This document shows positions 7,311 through 9,412 of a DNA stretch of 9,412 nucleotides, in pieces; position 1 is the first letter of the stretch; each line of letters starts with the position of its first letter. The DNA comes from Candidatus Collierbacteria bacterium (GTDB taxonomy: Bacteria > Patescibacteriota > Microgenomatia > UBA1400 > MFAQ01). The notes beneath the pieces are model-generated. The model worked only from the letters and a program-made list of their open reading frames with translations, was not told the origin of the DNA and ran no database searches. The stretch is from positions 1 to 9,412 of the forward strand of contig JAHFKQ010000029.1 in the NCBI GenBank assembly GCA_023245265.1, written 5' to 3'. Made by a program: the position numbers and the translations under genes.

Positions 7311-8126
7311 ATGCTTTTTGTCAGCCTATTTTTATTTTTGATGGGTCTGGTCTGGGGTAGTTTTCTGAATGTGGTGATATACCGGATGTCTCATGGAACC
7401 TCTTTTGCCAAGGGCCGGTCCATCTGCCCCAAGTGCAAACGCCAACTAACCTGGGCGATGAATATTCCCCTTCTCTCGTATCTTTTCTTAAAAGGACGGT
7501 GTGCTTATTGTCATAAGAAAATTTCGATTCAGTATCCGATCATTGAAGCGTTGACCGGGATCTTTTTTGTCTGGTGGTTTGTGGTCGGCTTTAATTTTTT
7601 CAAACTGGTAGGTAACCCATGGAGTTTTATCCAGCCGGTTTTCTGGCTCTCGGTCGGTCTCGTGATGCTCGCTATTTTGGTGATAGACCTCTTGTATATG
7701 ATTATTCCGTTTGGCTTGAATCTGACGCTCTTTAGCCTGGCTCTGGCCTACCGGGTGGCTTTAACCGGCTTTGGAATAATGACGCTAACCGACTTTATTA
7801 GAGCACTGTTGTCGGGAGCCGGGGTTTGTTTGCTGCTGGTATCCCTGCAGGTAGCGACCAAAAAAATCAAAAAAGTGGATGGATTTGGTTTGGGAGATAT
7901 TTATCTGGTGCCCTCTCTCGGCCTTTTGCTCGGCTGGCCAAAGATCCTACCGGGGATGTTTCTGGCTTTTGTCCTGGGGTCTATCGTGGGCGTTGTCTTG
8001 TTGATGTTAAAGAAAAAGAAGTTGACACAGTATTTGCCTTTTGGTCCTTTTCTTATCTTGGGCACGGCCATTTCCCTACTGTGGGGCAGTGCCATTTGGG
8101 CATGGTATCTCTCCTTTTTGGTTTGA
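7311..8126 (+). CDS. pilD: Prepilin peptidase / N-methyltransferase PilD
   Basis: Inner-membrane aspartic protease (A24 family) that removes the leader of prepilins and N-methylates the new N-terminal residue. The N-terminal GSFLNVVIYR motif is at 16-25. The cytoplasmic loop has two zinc-type pairs, CPKC (39-42) and CAYC (64-67), with PLLSY between them, so the methyltransferase-associated domain is retained. The two catalytic aspartates are D126 (in VIDLLYMIIP) and D196 in the GLGD motif (193-196). About six to eight hydrophobic segments span the rest; 271 aa is normal. The Asp that usually closes the IPD motif after the first catalytic Asp is Phe here (F134). The gene is set off by the upstream terminator and followed 31 bp later by three pilin genes, its substrates. 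It ends in TGA, which is read as stop. Confidence 0.95.
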   Translation: MLFVSLFLFLMGLVWGSFLNVVIYRMSHGTSFAKGRSICPKCKRQLTWAMNIPLLSYLFLKGRCAYCHKKISIQYPIIEALTGIFFVWWFVVGFNFFKLVGNPWSFIQPVFWLSVGLVMLAILVIDLLYMIIPFGLNLTLFSLALAYRVALTGFGIMTLTDFIRALLSGAGVCLLLVSLQVATKKIKKVDGFGLGDIYLVPSLGLLLGWPKILPGMFLAFVLGSIVGVVLLMLKKKKLTQYLPFGPFLILGTAISLLWGSAIWAWYLSFLV

Positions 8127-8151
8127 CTTTTAGTTAAATTTCCAGCACAAT
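8123..8151 (+). promoter_or_regulatory. Promoter of the tandem pilin operon
   Basis: TTGACT (8123-8128, overlapping the pilD stop) and CACAAT (8146-8151) are spaced by exactly 17 bp. Six bases separate the -10 from the GTG at 8158, which is directly followed by ATG at 8161. The mRNA would be leaderless on GTG or carry a three-base leader on ATG. There is no Shine-Dalgarno. Confidence 0.55.
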
Positions 8152-8157
8152 GATAGA

Positions 8158-8685
8158 GTGATGAAGAACTTCGGTTTTACCTTGATGGAGCTCATGATTG
8201 TGATTGGTTTGATGATGATTTTATCGGTTGTGGGTATTGGTTCCTTTACCCAGGCCACTATTAAGTCCAAGGATAGTGAGCGAAAAAATAATATTAATCA
8301 GATGGTGAAAGCGGTGGAGTCTTTTTATACCGATATCGGACGGTATCCCCTATCGCTTACGAACGAAAACTACATGCACTGCTATGTGAAGCTCGCCGGG
8401 GTCATTACCAATACCACCTGTGACAATAATCGTCTTTATAGTTTGATCGATGGAATTGTCACTTCTTATATCGTCATCCCGAGTGATCCGGATCCGGCCA
8501 GAAAATTTGTCTACATTTCCGATGGCTCCAGCTATGCCTTTTATACCGCTTTGGAAAACACGGCCGATAAAGACCTAATTGTGAATGCAGATGGTAGTAT
8601 CAACCAAGATCCTTGGGGAGTAAACTGCGGCAGTGTATCATGTAATTACAAGGTAACCGAAAGTGGCCTTGTCAAAAGTTTATGA
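8158..8685 (+). CDS. Type IV prepilin-like protein (minor pilin/pseudopilin), four cysteines
   Basis: Small secreted pilin family protein of 175 aa. The leader MMKNFG is followed by FTLMELMIVIGLMMILSVVG, with G6 at the -1 cleavage position and E11 as the +5 glutamate. The helix continues into KDSERKNNINQMVKAVESFY and a GRYP element near 61-64. This RKxxLxxxxxAlExYYxxxxxYP layout is shared with the next two genes and with GspG-like pseudopilins. The C-terminal domain is rich in Tyr, Asn and Ser and has four cysteines (C75, C88, C157, C162), compatible with two disulfides. The start is GTG at 8158 or the adjacent ATG at 8161; the leader works with either. The gene heads a cluster of three pilins and overlaps the next by four bases (ATGA). 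Whether it is a minor pilin or a second major pilin cannot be told from sequence. Confidence 0.87.
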   Translation: MMKNFGFTLMELMIVIGLMMILSVVGIGSFTQATIKSKDSERKNNINQMVKAVESFYTDIGRYPLSLTNENYMHCYVKLAGVITNTTCDNNRLYSLIDGIVTSYIVIPSDPDPARKFVYISDGSSYAFYTALENTADKDLIVNADGSINQDPWGVNCGSVSCNYKVTESGLVKSL

Positions 8686-9158
8686 AACCTATGAGAAAAA
8701 TTAATAAGGGTTTTACGCTGATTGAGCTGCTGGTGGCGATTGGTATTATGGCAGTTTTGACCGGCATGGCGGTCTTTAACTTTAACCAGTCCAGAATCCG
8801 AGCCCGGGATATTCAAAGAAAAAATGATTTGAAACAGTTACAGACGGCGCTGGAACTTTATAAAAACGATACCAGTAGTTATCCGGCGGCGGCGAACTTT
8901 CAAGCCACTTTACAGTCCCCCGTGGCCTACACCAAAGTAACTTTTGCCGATCCAAGGACCGGAGAGTGGTCCGAATATCAGTATTTACCGGCGGCCGATT
9001 TCAAAACCTATTATCTGCAAACTTGTCTCGAAAATGCGGGCGATACCACTAAGACGACCAATGCTGCTATTTGTGATCTTTTTGACAGTCAAAATCATTG
9101 TAATTGTGGCTCGACAACTACCAAATCAGGTGTAATGTACATTATTACTCAACCATGA
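8682..9158 (+). CDS. Type IV prepilin-like protein (minor pilin/pseudopilin), four cysteines
   Basis: 158-aa pilin family protein. The positively charged leader MKPMRKINKG is cleaved before F11, followed by FTLIELLVAIGIMAVLTGMA; E15 is the +5 glutamate. The conserved junction RARDIQRKNDLKQLQTALEL (40-59) and SSYPAA (65-70) place it in the same GspG/PilE-like family as its neighbours. The variable C-terminal part has four cysteines (C115, C131, C140, C142), a spacing unlike that of the preceding gene. Its ATG overlaps the previous stop as ATGA, and its own stop overlaps the next start in the same way. No Shine-Dalgarno is visible, so translational coupling is likely. A second ATG at 8691 would still give a valid leader (MRKINKG). 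Confidence 0.87.
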   Translation: MKPMRKINKGFTLIELLVAIGIMAVLTGMAVFNFNQSRIRARDIQRKNDLKQLQTALELYKNDTSSYPAAANFQATLQSPVAYTKVTFADPRTGEWSEYQYLPAADFKTYYLQTCLENAGDTTKTTNAAICDLFDSQNHCNCGSTTTKSGVMYIITQP

Positions 9159-9412
9159 AAAACAAAGCCTTTACTCTCTTGGAGCTCTTAGTCGTGATCG
9201 GAATTATTGGAGTTTTGATGGCTTTGGCTACCGTGGCCTACTCGACGGCCCACATCGGAGGTCGAAACGCCAGAAGAAAGCAAGATTTGATCGCGATTCA
9301 AAATGCTTTGGAGCAGTATTATTCGGTGAATAGTTTTTTGTATCCGGCGGCGACCTGTAAAGATGCTTCGAGTTATATGAAAAGTGCTTGGCCGGTAGAT
9401 CCGAACACGGGT
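9155..9412 (+). CDS. Type IV prepilin-like protein, 3' end cut off by window edge
   Basis: The first 86 residues are visible. The leader MKNKA is followed by FTLLELLVVIGIIGVLMALA, with E10 as the +5 glutamate, then RNARRKQDLIAIQNALEQYY (38-57) and a YPAA element at 63-66. It is clearly the same family as the two preceding genes. The residue at the cleavage site (-1) is Ala rather than the usual Gly. One cysteine (C68) is seen so far. The ATG overlaps the previous stop codon (ATGA). The opening DNA is very similar to the start of the pilin gene at 6634, reflecting the shared MKNK leader. The gene continues beyond the window. Confidence 0.87.
   Translation, partial: MKNKAFTLLELLVVIGIIGVLMALATVAYSTAHIGGRNARRKQDLIAIQNALEQYYSVNSFLYPAATCKDASSYMKSAWPVDPNTG

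Noticed and set aside
7826..8137. Plus-strand frame overlapping the 3' half of pilD
   Set aside because: It is out of frame with the conserved GLGD-containing PilD sequence, and its translation looks like shadow coding.
8124..9158. Alternative genetic code with UGA read as glycine
   Set aside because: TGA sits exactly at the expected ends of pilD and two pilins, twice overlapping the next start codon as ATGA, so it works as a stop.
1..9412. CRISPR array, tRNA/rRNA gene, insertion sequence or phage gene
   Set aside because: No regularly spaced repeats, cloverleaf-like or rRNA sequence, transposase/integrase motifs or terminal inverted repeats were seen; nearly all bases are explained by housekeeping and pilus genes.

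Overview
The window looks like ordinary chromosome from a candidate phyla radiation (Patescibacteria-type) bacterium. This is inferred from three things: the compact monoderm-style type IV pilus cluster (pilB-pilT-pilC, several short-leader pilins and pilD, with none of the pilM/N/O/P/Q alignment or secretin genes visible), the compressed gene spacing, and a very reduced clamp-loader-like protein. UGA is used as a stop at the ends of pilD and of two pilin genes, and no in-frame UGA interrupts a conserved domain. That argues against the UGA=Gly code of Gracilibacteria/SR1. A species cannot be named from the sequence alone.

Layout: bases 1-1809 (minus strand) hold the first 603 codons of gyrB, which runs off the left edge. 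A 74-bp divergent intergenic region separates it from everything else, which lies on the plus strand. First comes a 209-aa protein resembling a degenerate DNA polymerase III delta' subunit (1884-2513). Next are pilB (2553-4316), pilT (4316-5389, 1-nt overlap) and pilC (5391-6593, with a perfect Shine-Dalgarno), then a large six-cysteine pilin (about 6634-7242). A strong intrinsic terminator at 7264-7287 closes that unit. pilD (7311-8126) has its own promoter-like element. It is followed by three tandem pilin or pseudopilin genes (8158-8685, 8682-9158 and 9155 to the right edge), the last two joined by ATGA stop/start overlaps.

How the genes work together: PilD trims the short positively charged leaders of the four prepilins. 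PilC is the inner-membrane platform, PilB drives extension and PilT drives retraction. The genes therefore encode the core of a dynamic type IV pilus. In this group such pili are thought to serve attachment to host cells or DNA uptake, but nothing in the window decides between these.

The most interesting pattern is at the transcription start level. Four genes (delta'-like, pilB, pilD, second pilin) have a -10-like hexamer ending only 5-6 nt before the start codon and no Shine-Dalgarno. This suggests leaderless mRNAs at the head of transcription units, whereas pilC, inside an operon, has a textbook AGGAGGT. I found no clear evidence of a wholly new system, mobile element, CRISPR array, tRNA or rRNA.
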